The notes under the pieces: model-generated | The model's input: the letters and a program-made list of their open reading frames with translations, nothing else | What the model was told of the DNA's origin: nothing | Databases searched by the model: none | Assembly: GCA_037349105.1 (NCBI GenBank) | Contig: JAYJMM010000038.1 | Coordinates: 4,314,501 to 4,378,500, forward strand | DNA: 64,000 bases | Source: Limnomonas spitsbergensis | Lineage: Eukaryota; Chlorophyta; Chlorophyceae; Chlamydomonadales | Direction: 5' to 3' | Shown here: positions 22,101 to 32,500 of the stretch, one piece after another | How the letters are laid out: each line of letters starts with the position of its first letter | Numbering within the stretch: the first letter of the stretch is position 1 | Made by a program: the position numbers and the translations under genes

Positions 22101-25100
22101 GCCTGACTGGTGAACCCTACTACCTGCCTGACTGGTGAACCCTAATCGGCGGCCAGCCATCCATGCATCCCTGTAGGAGTGTTGGGCACGGTCAGTGAAT
22201 GCAGTGATGACACCATCTGTCTGTTGAGGCTTATCCCTGTGTCAGGCCATCATCTGCTTATCCCTGTGTCAGGCCATCATCTGTCTGTTGAGGCTTATCC
22301 CTGTGTCAGGCCATCATCTGTCTGTTGAGGCTTATCCCTGTGTCAGGCCATCATCTGTCTGTTGAGGCTTATCCCTGTGTCAGGCCATCATCTGTCTGTT
22401 GAGGCTTATCCCTGTGTCAGGCCATCATCTGTCTGTTGAGGCTTATCCCTGTGTCAGGCCATCATCTGTCTGTTGAGGCTTATCCCTGTGTCAGGCCACC
22501 ATCTGTCTGTTGAGGCTTATCCCTGTGTCAGGCCATCATCTGTCTGTTGAGGCTTATCCCTGTGTCAGGCCATCATCTGCTTATCCCTGTGTCAGGCCAT
22601 CATCTGCTTATCCCTGTGTCAGGCCATCATCTGTCTGTTGAGGCTTATCCCTGTGTCAGGCCATCATCTGCTTATCCCTGTGTCAGGCCATCATGTTGTT
22701 TGACATGTGCTCATTGATGGTTGGATTGCTCAATAGGGAATGATTGCCGTGTGCCGCCTTCATCATGTCTCCTGCTCCATGCTACCCTTACAGGTCAATC
22801 GGTGCAGTCCTGCCCCTGCGGTGGCTGCAATATACTTCAGCACCTACATGTGAGGAGGGCTACTTGAACTAGAACGGGGCATGCCACTGGCTGATGCAAC
22901 GCATGACACAGACGGCTGCAGTCTACCCTCCGGCCTGGCTTCTGTTGCTTTTGCTGCTTTCTTCACAACGCGTTCCTGGCCATAATTAATGTGTTACAAC
23001 ACAGCTGAGGGTCCCGGGTTCCGCTTGTTAAAACCCTTAACCCAGCATTGTTATTACACAAGCCGATGGTCATGGGGCCTGCCTGCCTAAATGCTTCACC
23101 CTAAACTCTGCCTTCCCGCCTGATGTCCTGATTTCAGGATGGTGTGTGTGTACCTCATTGTCCAGCTGGTGATCGGAGTGATCATTGAGAATGTGGAGAT
23201 GCTGGACAAGATTGAGAACATGTCCATCTCACAGAAGCACATACAGGTGGGGGCATAGGGGGGCTGGAACTGGGGGGGGAGGGGGTGGGGATGGGGGCAT
23301 TGATCCGGCCACTCTTCTGTGTAGTCCATGCGCATGGTGATGTGATGCTGTGGGAAGATGGTACATGAGGGGAAACCCTTCCAGTACAACTGGCATAAAC
23401 ACTTGAAACATGCATGAGGGGAAACCCTTCCTGTGCAACTGGCATAAACACTTGAAACATGCATGAGGGGAATCCCTTCCAGTTCAACTGGCATAAACAC
23501 TTGAAACATGCATGAGGGGAATCCCTTCCAGTTCAACTGGCATAAACACTCGAAACATGCATGAGGGGAATCCCTTCCAGTTCAACTGGCATAAACACTC
23601 GAAACATGCATGAGGGGAATCCCTTCCAGTTCAACTGGCATAAACACTTGAAACATGCATGAGGGGAATCCCTTCCAGTTCAACTGGCATAAACACTTGA
23701 AACATGCATGAGGGGAATCCCTTCCAGTTCAACTGGCATAAACACTTGAAACATGCATGAGGGGAATCCCTTCCAGTTCAACTGGCATAAACACTTGAAA
23801 CATGCATGAGGGGAATCCCTTCCAGTTCAACTGGCATAAACACTTGAAACATACATAAAGGAATGCGGATGCATGACCACTTTCCTTTTTTCTTCACTCT
23901 CGTCGCATGGCTTTTTGCTTTAACCTGCTCACGTATATGTCAGCAGTAAGGGCCACCTGTCCTGTTGGCCTGTTGTTCACAGCCCTATCTGTCATGCTGT
24001 TCTTCAACCTCAACTCCCCCCTCCCCCTGCAGGCGTTTGTTGAGACGTGGGAGGACCTTGACGGGGACGGTTCCGGCCTCATCTCCGCCACCCTGCTCAC
24101 CACGCTCCTGCTGGGTGTGGATCCCCCCATGGGTGTCAAGGGACAGGACCACGTGTCCAAGCGCATCCAGAACATTGTGCAGCAGTCTGAGATCCCACTC
24201 AGGTGAAGAGGGGAGAGAGGGGGCAGCAGACCCCCTGGACATGGAGCGGACAAAGGCGGTGAATGAGAGGGAGTCTGTGGCCCTGGTGTTGCACGCTGGG
24301 CTGCAGCCAGAGTGACCCGTCTTGCTGGGCTGCTGCACATGTTGTTGCTGCTCTCGCATATGATTTTGAAATGCACCTGCCAGGATGTGGTTGAGTGGTA
24401 GCTGTTACAGCATAAATGCAGCCACCCAAAGCCTCTTTCCAAAAGGCCAGGCAGTGCAAGGCTGCACGCAGGGAGGAAGGGGAATATTAAGTGGAACAAA
24501 AATAGTGAGGAGATTGAACACGGTGTGAAATAGGACGATCTAGACATTTTGAAATTCGACAAATTTCAGTCCCATGCCTTGTTCGATCATTCAGTGCCGT
24601 CTACCTGATTTAAGTCGCATGTGCTGACCTGTGATCTGCAGGGTTGTGACATTCTGAACTGCTGTCCTTACGATCTCAAAGGTTTGAAAGAATGCCCTCC
24701 AAGGTGCACCTGCACCCTCCTGCACCCTTATGCACCCCCCTGCACCCTCCTGCACCCTCCTGCACCCCCCTGCACCCTCCTGCACCCCCCTGCACCCTCC
24801 TGCACCCTCCTGCACCCTCCTGCACCCTCCTGCACCCTCATGCACCCTCCTGCACCCTCCTGCACCCCCCTGCACCCCCATGCACCCTCATGCACCCCCA
24901 TGCACCCTCATGCACCCTCATGCACCCTTCATACCCCACTCTCACATGTTTCCCACCCCCCTGCACCCTCATGCACCCCCCTGCAACCTCCTGCACCCTC
25001 CTGCACCCTCCTGCACCCTCCTGCACCCCCATGCACCCTCATGCACCCTCATGCACCCCCCTGCACCCTCATGCACCCTCATGCACCCTCATGCACCCTT

Positions 25101-27451
25101 CATACACCACTCTCACATGTTTCCCGCCCCCCTGCAGGAATCTGCGCATCCACTTCCTTGAGACGCTGCACGCGCTAGCTGGGCGCGTGATTGGGGAGGC
25201 GCTGCCCGACGACGAGGAGTACACCATACGAGACAAGCTGGTGTCTAGGTTGCCCAAGGTGGGGGGAGGGGGCAGGGAGCCTGGAAAGGGGCTGGAGGAG
25301 TCATGAACAAGCCTGGAGGGACAGGGGCCCCAGATAATGAAAGGGCATGCAAAAACAAAGTTGGTAGCATTCTGGTCACTGTAGCGTTGTTTTGAAGCTG
25401 GCCCCAGCTCCCCTCTGATGTGTCACATGTGTTCCATTGCCTTGGATCTCTCTACTGACCATGAGCATGTGTCCTGTGTTGTTTCAGGATGAAATACCTC
25501 CCAAGTTCCAGGTTGGAGGTGAGTCATGCAGACCCTGCAGGCCTAGCCTACACTCTGAGGCTGAATCAGGGTGACAGATGGAGAGGGAGGCGATGACGGG
25601 CCCCCCCAAAGCCTCTCCGACTGCCCTGAATCGCTACTACTCTTGGGAGGTCCCCCCCTAAGCCTCTCCACATGTACATATAGTCCCTCTTCAAAAGGAC
25701 CCAACTGTATAGTCGGGACGAGGAAGCAGGGGCCTCTTGTGCTCTGGGTCTGATGTGTGTGAATGTGTCGCCAACAGACAGACGCAAGAAAGGCATCTGC
25801 GTAGATCACATAGGCAGGCATACATGCTGACGGTGCTCTACAGTCCAATTTATATTTTAAATGTTGTCACATTCTCCTATTGCCTTTTGGCCTCACCTGC
25901 CTCCCCGCGTGCTCTTGGCTGCACAGATTATTACTCTGCCCTGTACGTGCGATCCTCCATCAAGGGCTTCCTCATACGAGCCCGGGTAAGAGGGGGGACG
26001 AAGGGGGTAAGAGGAGGGGCTGCATGAAGGGCCGCACTCTGGGGGCGATAATCTGATCTTGTAGAATGGAGCATTACAAGAGCTGGTACTATGGACCTGC
26101 AAATCCGCACCTGTTGCCGCATATCTAAATAGATATCACGAAATGGATTTGTAGAGAAGAGGTGCGCCAAGACGCGTTATGATGCTCCCTCTCCTTGACC
26201 CGTTACATACCCCTAGCCAGTCCCTCAAGAGATGTTGGTGATGTGCTTTTGTCACCTTAACCCAGTGCTCCTGTCCCCCCTGGTAGCATGGGCTGGACGG
26301 GACGGACTGTTTGGACTCTCATGTCGTAGCCACAGAATTTTCACTCGGCCAGACCCGCCCACCAGATTGAGGCCCCTCAGCCCATCCTCTCTGTTTGTTG
26401 CCCTTCCTGCCTGCAGTTGCAGCCTGTGTTCAATGAATACGATGCATTATTGAGGCAGGGCACCGATGCAGACCCTGCCTCCACCTCTGAGGCCGTCAAG
26501 GAGCTGGTTCCCCCTGCAGCAGAGGCGGCACCTTTTCCTGCTTGCTCGCCGGGTGCATCCTCCCCCGCTGTCCTGCGCCCCTCTGCTCGCACCCTGGTCA
26601 GGTCAATGACCCGTCAAGAGCGAGAGTGTCTCTTGGGAATCTATGCGGCAGAACCTCGCGAGTCAGCTCCGTCGCCATCGTCAAACATGAGGCAGAGACA
26701 TTCCAGGAACGGCTACAGCAGCCTAGGAGAGGAGGACAGGAGCTGTGGGAATGTCAACACATTGAGGGGAGGGCCATCGCTATCGGGTGCTGGACAGGGT
26801 CTTTCAAGCTTATCGGGCATCGTGGAGGAGGAGATGGAGGAGGAGTCCTCTCGGGCTGGCTCCTTCATAGCTGAATGCCAGCGGCTTGACTCTGGCCCCA
26901 GCGGGGAAACGCGGGGGTCCCTGAGGGGTAGCGCCGCAGGTCTCTCGTCCCCCACTGGCGTCTCTGAGCCCTGGTCCTCCCTGCGCCCGGCACCGTCCAA
27001 TCGAGTGGGCAGTCAGGTCTCTCCAGGGCGGTCGCTGCCGGGCACGCCCATGTGCACCCCCCTGCAGCCACTGACCACCCGCAGCGCCCCCTTAATAAAT
27101 CCTCGCAGCACGGTGATGGACGCGGCCTCTGTGGCCTCCGACCCGCTGAATTCCATTCCCAAGTTCAGTGCGCCACTACGAAGCAGCTCTCGGACGTGGC
27201 CGGAGGATGAGTTGGTCCGGCAGAGAAGAGCTCACAGTGGCAGCCCGACCCTGCCACAGATCATGTCGCAGCTTCTCGACGCCTGCGATCAGGAGTTGAG
27301 GTCGACAGATGGCTCACCAGGGGAAGAGCTGAGTCAGCATGTCAGCGAAGGGCTTTCCTCACCGGAACTGTTAGTGGGGTCCAGACCTCCTTCTGTGGAA
27401 GGGTGTGATGAAGATGGCCCTGAGGGAAATGGGGCGCTAAGGAGGGAGTAG
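4118..27451 (+). CDS. Four-domain voltage-gated cation channel alpha subunit (Cav/Nav superfamily), 30 exons, 2205 aa
   Basis: Exons: 4118-4282, 4372-4675, 5073-5206, 5494-5682, 7054-7349, 7929-8101, 8358-8625, 9664-10045, 10914-11054, 11410-11562, 12087-12304, 12479-12788, 13351-13860, 15243-15401, 16681-16856, 17161-17406, 17657-17816, 18187-18360, 18647-18994, 19255-19302, 19526-19717, 20304-20407, 21698-21884, 22794-22849, 23138-23246, 24033-24202, 25138-25258, 25488-25518, 25927-25985, 26417-27451. All introns are GT-AG, all phases agree and the total is 6618 nt. The start ATG (GAGGGATGG context) follows an in-frame TAA at 4106. The protein has four S1-S6 repeats with charged S4 segments and P-loops, then an EF-hand, an IQ-like segment and a Ser-rich tail. 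Filter residues are Q361, D747, E1333 and E1622. By family it conducts Ca2+ and/or Na+ across the plasma or flagellar membrane; its actual selectivity is unknown. Introns not listed separately hold nothing recognised. Confidence 0.93.
5207..5390. repeat. G-rich purine tract in channel intron 3
   Basis: Degenerate repeats of GGGGCAAGGGGA and GGGACAAGG begin directly at the donor after exon 3. Many G4 runs make G-quadruplex formation on the coding strand possible. Confidence 0.85.
5695..6836. repeat. 15-bp minisatellite in channel intron 4
   Basis: Seventy or more variant copies of a 15-bp unit (GGGCCATGCGTGGAA). Because the period is a multiple of three and most units lack stops, both strands show long open frames (GHAWK-type and MALPR-type pentapeptides). 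These are artefacts of the repeat, not genes. The array ends about 215 bp before the acceptor of exon 5. Confidence 0.95.
7355..7475. repeat. G-rich degenerate repeat in channel intron 5
   Basis: Units around GGATAGGGGGGCAGGTGGG follow the exon 5 donor. It is purine-rich like the intron 3 tract and also starts at the 5' end of its intron. Confidence 0.8.
8966..9660. repeat. C-rich minisatellite abutting the exon 8 acceptor (channel intron 7)
   Basis: Mixed units of CCCCTCTCATGC plus CCACTTGGT or CTGCCCCCTGGT. The last unit carries CCACTTGGTTTCCTCAG, so the acceptor itself looks like a modified unit. The array contains no AG dinucleotide over about 700 bp. It is open in frame into exon 8, but an in-frame stop at 8696-8698 would end any intron-retained product. 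Confidence 0.93.
10497..10913. repeat. 37-bp minisatellite ending in the exon 9 acceptor (channel intron 8)
   Basis: About 11 copies of a 37-bp unit containing CCCCTTTTAACTGCTTGCAT. In the final copy this becomes CCCCTTCTAACTGCTTGCAG followed by exon 9. The unit thus carries a branch-point-like TTAAC/CTAAC, a pyrimidine run and a near-acceptor. Confidence 0.95.
12479..13860 (+). other. Channel II-III linker (exons 12-13)
   Basis: A long cytoplasmic linker. Exon 12 is acidic, then Gln/Met-rich (PQQMQQQM). Exon 13 is Ser/Pro/Arg-rich with an internal near-repeat, RSPMPRSA and RSPVPRSA, which offers candidate proline-directed phosphorylation sites. The end of exon 13 (LEGHALFMLSNTNTLRRLV) is the run-in to domain III. 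Confidence 0.8.
13079..13306. repeat. 15-bp minisatellite in channel intron 12
   Basis: About 15 copies of GGGGGACATGTGTCA with an ACATG/ACTTG variant. It ends about 45 bp before the acceptor of exon 13. As a 15-bp repeat it also leaves frames open. Confidence 0.95.
14080..15235. repeat. 21-bp pyrimidine-rich minisatellite in channel intron 13
   Basis: More than 50 copies of a unit near CCCTTCACCCTCAACCCTGC, with sub-variants (GTCCCCTGCA, TACACCTTCA). It runs up to the acceptor of exon 14 (CATCTGTCGCAG) and contains essentially no AG across about 1.1 kb. Confidence 0.95.
15420..16528. repeat. 50-bp satellite with 350-bp higher-order period (channel intron 14)
   Basis: About 22 copies of a 50-bp unit beginning TATCCTGAGGGGACAGGCAC. 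Variants recur every seven units: TATCGTGAG occurs at about 15630, 15980 and 16330, and GACAGACAC at about 16090 and 16440. Block amplification of a 350-bp heptamer is therefore visible. Confidence 0.97.
17786..17890. repeat. 31-bp triplication of the exon 17 end and its donor
   Basis: CACTCTTCCAG|GTGGG occurs at the true exon 17 end (17816/17817) and again with donors at 17848 and 17879, exactly 31 bp apart. Each copy is a usable-looking 5' splice site. Use of the second or third would shift the frame. Confidence 0.9.
20396..21600. repeat. 44-bp satellite made of exon 22 end plus 5' splice donor
   Basis: Twenty-seven exact-length 44-bp units run from 20401 to 21589 without indels, giving 28 copies of CTGTTCAG|GTAAGC (a few with GTGAGC or TTTAG; the last is GTACAG). 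The first copy is the real end of exon 22. Read on from exon 22, the next codon is TAA, so splicing from any later donor would insert a premature stop. Confidence 0.97.
22220..22700. repeat. 37-bp/27-bp minisatellite in channel intron 23
   Basis: About 14 copies of a unit around CTTATCCCTGTGTCAGGCC plus ATCATCTG, with or without a 10-bp TCTGTTGAGG segment. It lies about 90 bp upstream of the small exon 24. Confidence 0.95.
23365..23862. repeat. 49-bp minisatellite in channel intron 25
   Basis: About ten copies of a 49-bp unit containing CCCTTCCAGTTCAACTGGCA and ATAAACACTTGAAACATGC. GTTCAACTGG and similar words are partly palindromic. It ends about 170 bp before exon 26. Confidence 0.95.
24033..27451 (+). 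other. Channel C-terminal regulatory domain (exons 26-30)
   Basis: Exon 26 encodes an EF-hand that aligns without gaps to the Cav C-terminal EF-hand, from the leading Trp (W1740) through the PPMG motif (PPLG in Cav). The loop starts at D1744 (DGDGSGLISATL). Position 12 of that loop is Leu, not Glu/Asp, so Ca2+ binding may be weak. Exons 27-29 encode a helical part and the IQ-like segment (SALYVRSSIKGFLIRAR), a candidate calmodulin site. Exon 30 adds about 344 residues of Ser/Pro/Gly-rich, probably disordered tail, ending at TAG 27449-27451. Confidence 0.85.
24702..25137. repeat. 10-bp TGCACCCTCC/A array ending in the exon 27 acceptor
   Basis: Tandem CTGCACCCTC and ATGCACCCTC decamers fill the 3' half of intron 26. 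A longer segment (CTCTCACATGTTTCCC plus ACCCCCCTGCA) occurs twice. The upstream copy (about 24930-24966) ends CTGCAC and the downstream copy ends CTGCAG, the real acceptor. Confidence 0.95.
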
Positions 27452-29557
27452 TAGGTAGTGTTGGATCCAAGGGCGGATCTGGAGAGAAGCTACGGATACG
27501 TGCAGGGCACAGCTTCAGCTTTTGCCCGTCTTGAACCAATAACTTGCCTTGCACATTCATCTGCTAGATTAATGGGAATCACCCTACATTATAGGAGCAT
27601 GCACCATCACCATGCATTACCGCAGCACGCACCATCGCCTATTACAGCGCGGGGGCGTAGTGAAGGGGTTGACAAACGTGCGTAGAGTTTGAGTTCGCTT
27701 TGTTGATTAGTCTTACCGGCAGCTGAGGCCGCGTGCAAGGTGCATAGGTTGAGGACGAAAGTAGGACCTTAATAGTACATGGGCCCATGCTGTAAGGGGT
27801 TCGGTTTTCAACGCTTTTGGTGTCTTCTACACATGGATGGATGTCTTGGTACAGTCACGCCATGATAGATCGTTGAAGACGGCTTGCATCATGTATTTAA
27901 ATTTCTATCCTGTTTTGTTATTTGCTTAGGGATAATGTCTCGAACATTTGAGCTGAGGCTCATGCCATGGTTGCTTTGGAACGTGTTTCAGTGTACCACA
28001 CATGTCACATACTGTGAATCACATCTCTGGTAGGGATCGTTTACTGCAACATATTTTTGCCTGACAAGACAAACACACATCATGAAAGCTTGCGAGTTGG
28101 TTGCCAAGCAGAAGATGAAATGGCAGAAATCATAATGGAATGACAAGATCATGTGTGCATCATGTACTTATCGTGCAGGTGCTCCTACAAATTTATGACA
28201 GGCTTTTGTCGAAGTCAGCATGCAAGGCTGTGTGGGCTTCTGTCCATGCAAGCAGGAGGCCTGGATGCAGTGTGCAACAACTGCCATCCTGGTGAGAAGG
28301 AGCACCAGGGAAGAATGTAAATACCGTACTTTCAATCTTAGCAATTGTCCAGATCCAGTTCTGGCTGAAGGTAGCATGATTGGGCACCTTCCGTGAACGC
28401 TGTACAAACAGCAAATGTGTAAATGACGTCACATTTCTGGGCCATGCTGAAATGAAGCTCGGCCACGTAGGCAAACAGAAAGACAGCTAGGAAAGTCAAG
28501 GGAGAAGGCACAAGAGGAACGAAAGGATAGCAGGTTCTCCCACCGAACAAGAAGAACACAAAGGTCAGGGAAACCGAATTCCCTGCCCCTAAAGAGACTA
28601 GCCTTCAAAAACATAACTACAAGTTGCAAAAAACCAGGACCTCCCTCCCATGCCTACGAACTCTCCTGTCTGGTTCGGACGAAAGGAGGGGAAGTTGAGG
28701 CTAGAGAAAAGACAGAGAGGCGCACAAAGGGCAAAGAAAAACACCCCTCCAGAAAATGGAAAGGCAGACCGAACTACCGAAGGATCCCTGCCTCTGAAAG
28801 GAAGAGAGACAAAAAGGGAAAGAGCCAGTCCCCAGGGAGACAAAAATAAGACAAATGACTAGCCCTCAACAAAGTCTACCACGTCCTCAACAAAAGCCAG
28901 AGCCTCCCACCAAAATGCCTGCCCTAGTACAACTGCTGAAAGTAGTCCGTGTCGCCCTTCCCCGTCCTCTAATATCAGCTGTGCTAGCCGTTCCGACGGA
29001 GTCGCAGCCTTAAACAACAAATGTGTGCATGGCACAGACTCACCGCATACCTCACCAGCTTAATTTACTCAATCCCCTGTCCAAGCTGTTGTTACTGGCA
29101 CTGAGCATTCGACCACAGTTGTTCATTGCATACCGGCCACAGACAATCCCCAGTGGAAGGAGGGAACGGCTGTTCATTGCATCCCCCGATTCTGTTTTCA
29201 TGCGTGCATGCAGCATCAAAGCCCTCCAAACGACCTTGTAGACCAGGTACTACCTCAAACTTAATATCTAAGGAAATGCAAGGTCTTGAAGGCTGACGCA
29301 TGGACAGCTGCCTTTGTTAACATGTGTTACGGTAAAGACCTGCCCCCCTTGGAGTGCACCCTGGAGAGCACCATACATTTACAAAACCCGCCCGGACTCG
29401 ACCAGGAATATTGAATATTTCAGCTTTGCCTAGCTCTCGCTTCCCTGCCTCTCACCTTACATTTCAGAAGTGTCGTCAACAGCAGAGAGGTCAAAGGGCT
29501 GTCGGAAATGCTTTTTATGTGCCAGCTGGCGTGACCTCGTCGTTCGAAGTGTGAAAC
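27452..29557. other. Intergenic region between the channel gene and the BROMI gene
   Basis: It holds the channel 3' UTR and the BROMI promoter. TGTAA words at about 27791 and 28316 could serve as algal-type poly(A) signals, but this is weak. The part from about 28480 to 28860 is purine-rich on the + strand and unlike its surroundings; it is probably the 3' UTR of the LINE tail described separately. No other gene is supported. Confidence 0.45.
28480..29065 (-). mobile_element. Possible LINE 3' tail (C-terminal peptide plus UTR)
   Basis: On the minus strand, from about 29060 down to the stop near 28860, an open frame reads CGESVPCTHLLFK, then TPSERLAQLILEDGEGRHG, then GQAFWWEALAFVEDVVDF and a stop. 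The Cys/His start and the helical end resemble the C-terminal tail of L1-type ORF2 proteins. Beyond the stop lies a pyrimidine-rich stretch (minus-strand sense). No reverse transcriptase is present, as expected for a severely truncated or eroded copy. It could instead be the end of an unrelated dead gene. Confidence 0.35.
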
Positions 29558-32500
29558 ATGTCAGACCCCTCCTTGCCTCAGGCTTGCTGCGCAGAGCGGC
29601 ATTATAGAGATATTATGGAGAGCAAGCTCTTAGCCCTGGTGGACTTGCTTGCTGATCTGGTCGAGGCGAAGGACGATTCAGGCTTTCGAAGCAGCGCCCC
29701 TGAGCAGCGAAAGACAGAGCTGGATGTGGAAACACTGTCGCAACTGCTTCTAGAAGCTCCCAGCCACCTTGGCAATCCCAAGGTAGCCTCATGGCCCTGT
29801 CCCTAACCATTTCTCCAAATGCCCCATGGGTGACTCGCCCTCCATGTCCTACCTGTCCTACCTGTCCTGTAATTTTCATCACTTGGATAATGGCAAATAT
29901 CACGAAATGGATCGCACCCTGATCATCCATCTGGCTGCTGGCTATGTCGCATGGCGTTTGGAGTGTCGCCCATGTGGGGCATTGCTTTATTGCCGGTTAC
30001 TTGTGCTGCCCATGCGCAGGGAGAGCCGCTCCTTGTTGAGCTGTTGGCCAGCCTTGGGCTGCCTGCAGCACTCAGCGGGACTCTGGACCAGCTGATCCTG
30101 CTGCAGGGCCTGCCTGACAGCACCCCTGACGCAGTTGGAGCCCTGCTGCACCCTCTGCTGGCATCTCCGGGCATCCAGGAGATGGTGGCTCAAGGCACGG
30201 CACTGGTCGGAAATCTGGCAGCGAAGATAGACTGGAGTAGCGAGGCTTCAGTCAAGGTGGATGCTCTGGCAGTAAGATGTTGTGGTCATGGTCATGATGC
30301 GATTCAGAGCTAATCGAGATCCTCCCTTGCACACGTCTCCCCGCCTAATCATGAACTGATCAATGTCCGGCCAATGCGCTTGATGGCTAGTTGGAACAGA
30401 CTTGCACCTGTGCATGACATTCTGCTGACAACTGCCTGAATCGTTGATGAGCGAAAAGTCGGGTAGTTGTCAGGTGTATAACTCGGTTGGACTGGGATGC
30501 ACTGCCAAACCTGCTCTAGCCTCTGGGCCTCAGCCACATGGTCCATACCAGCATGCTCCACTGCTGCTGCTTACCTGTTCTTATTGCTAGGTACCACAAG
30601 CCGTGAAGCCTCAGTCAGCTTCAGCCATGTCTCATAGAGCCCCATTAGACCTGTGCATGTGTATTCATGGCGCCTCTGCTCCTGCCAGGGGTCGGCTTCC
30701 TCCACTCCTGCCTATATGTATGGATCCACATGATCCGCTTCCCTTGTGACCTTCAGGCTGGAGGTGGGAAAGGGCAGAGCCTGCGTTCCAAGCCGGACGT
30801 CATGACCTTCCCAGACGGCATTGGCGGCACAGGCGACCTGGGCGGCCCTATGACTCGCATGGACTCCCTTGGGTCTGGCGGTCGGGTGGGCGGTGGGGAC
30901 GGCTGCACGTCCCTCCTCCTGGATGGGGATATGGAGGCAGGCGGCCTGCAGCTGCTGCTGGGGGGCAACCAGCGGGGCGGCTCAGCTGACGGCTCCGAGT
31001 TTGGGGCCTTCGGGCTGGACATTGAGAAATGTGTCCAACAGCTGGTGAGCTCCAGCAGCTATGGTTGCAGGGAGAAGACCCTGAGGCAGCCCTCATGCCC
31101 TGGGCCCACTGACAATGAACCCATGTCCCTGCTAAGTGCTAACTCGCCATGCTCCTTTCAACACTCTTGGCTCGACCCATGATGCCAATAGCTACTGGTA
31201 TGCCTTTTTCCTTTGATGAGGGAAGTGACACCGCTGTCGCGCGTGGTGGGCAGCAGGAACCCACTTGTAAGTGGTCAGGCCGTGACACCCCCTCCCTATC
31301 TGATGCCTCTCTGGCCCCGATCAATATCAGTCAGCCTTATCCATGCATCAGATGCATGGTCAGTGTCAGAGAGGGACTGGGTGTGGCTGGGTCAGTTGAT
31401 CTCTATCCATGCTGCCATCCTATGCCATCCACTGCCTCATTTGAGCCCCTCCTGCTATCTCTTGTGAGCCCCTTTTGCTATTTTATCCTCTTCTGCCCTT
31501 TTTTTACCCTCCTCTAGGAGACCCGAGAAGGACGTCTGTCAGCCCTAAAGAAGCTGAGTAGCAGCAGCGTATACCCCGAGGACCTTTGCTTCTCCACCTG
31601 CTGGCAGCGCCTGTTTGATGCTCTCGCCAAGTGCCTAGTGCCGGACCCATCAGGGGGGCAGGGGGTAGAGAGACAGGCTCTGACAGTGGCGGGACTGCTG
31701 GAGGGGGAAGGCGGCAGCCGCCAGCTGAGTGTGTCAACAGCAGCAAGAGCAGCTCCGGAGTCTGAGGATGAGATTAGGCAGCTGGCCCTCGCGCTGCTTC
31801 AGACCATGACCACTGAGTGCTGTAGGAGCTCTGCCCCGCATGCCGCTCACTTGCTGATAGCCATTGAGCAGTGCTTGCTGTTGATTCGAGTTGAACTCCC
31901 TGAGGAGCAGGAGGAGGAGGCGGAGACGGCGGAGCAGGATGCAATCCGTCGCCCTCCTGCACAACCGAATGATCCAGGCTGCACCAGGCTTCACCAAGCA
32001 GCTGGCACATTGGGCTGGCCGCCACGGCCCACTATACTTCAGCGGCTGCAAACGCTTTTCCCGCTTGAATGGCAGATGGTGTTGCAGGCTCTGAGGCTGG
32101 CCGAGGGCCTGTCACGCGACTGGCACCACATGAAAGGTCCAACACAGGCCCGGGTGGCCGCCTGCCTGTGTGGCCTGCTGGCCGGGCCGCTCACTTTGCA
32201 TTCTGCCGCGTCTGCAGCTGCTCATGAGTGCAGCCCTCCTGCTGCGGCTCCTCCTGTCTCTCTTGGAGGCGTTGTACCCACCGCTCAGGGCGGCCGCCAT
32301 GCCCTGCTGACTGGATCCATCCTGGTCCTGCTGGAACCTGGGCTCACCTGGTGGCGGCGCCTGCTGGCCAGTGAGTGTAGGCGATCCACAGGGAAGGAGG
32401 GAACAACAACAGATCAGGAACCAGGAGAGCTGGGTTTGACGATGGCTTTCATTCGTTGCAAAGGCATCTCAGCCAGCAGTGTGGAAATCTGCCTTGCTTT

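Larger units (their letters stand above)
18647..23246 (+). other. Channel III-IV linker and domain IV (exons 19-25)
   Basis: Exon 19 begins with the III-IV linker, which contains SAFMTEEQQEW (near residues 1397-1407), then S1 and S2. Exon 20 (48 nt) encodes S3. Exon 21 encodes S4 (LLRVLRVLRIIKLVPKAKGLK) and most of S5. Exon 22 holds the pore helix, and exon 23 the filter TGENW with Glu1622 followed by two glycosylation sequons (NIT, NTT). Exon 24 is a 56-nt exon that restores the frame between exons 23 and 25. Exon 25 encodes S6 (YLIVQLVIGVIIENVEM). Confidence 0.9.

Noticed and set aside
15420..23862. CRISPR-like regular repeats (37, 44, 49 and 50 bp)
   Set aside because: Units are directly abutting with no unique spacers, there are no cas genes, and the host is a eukaryote with introns.
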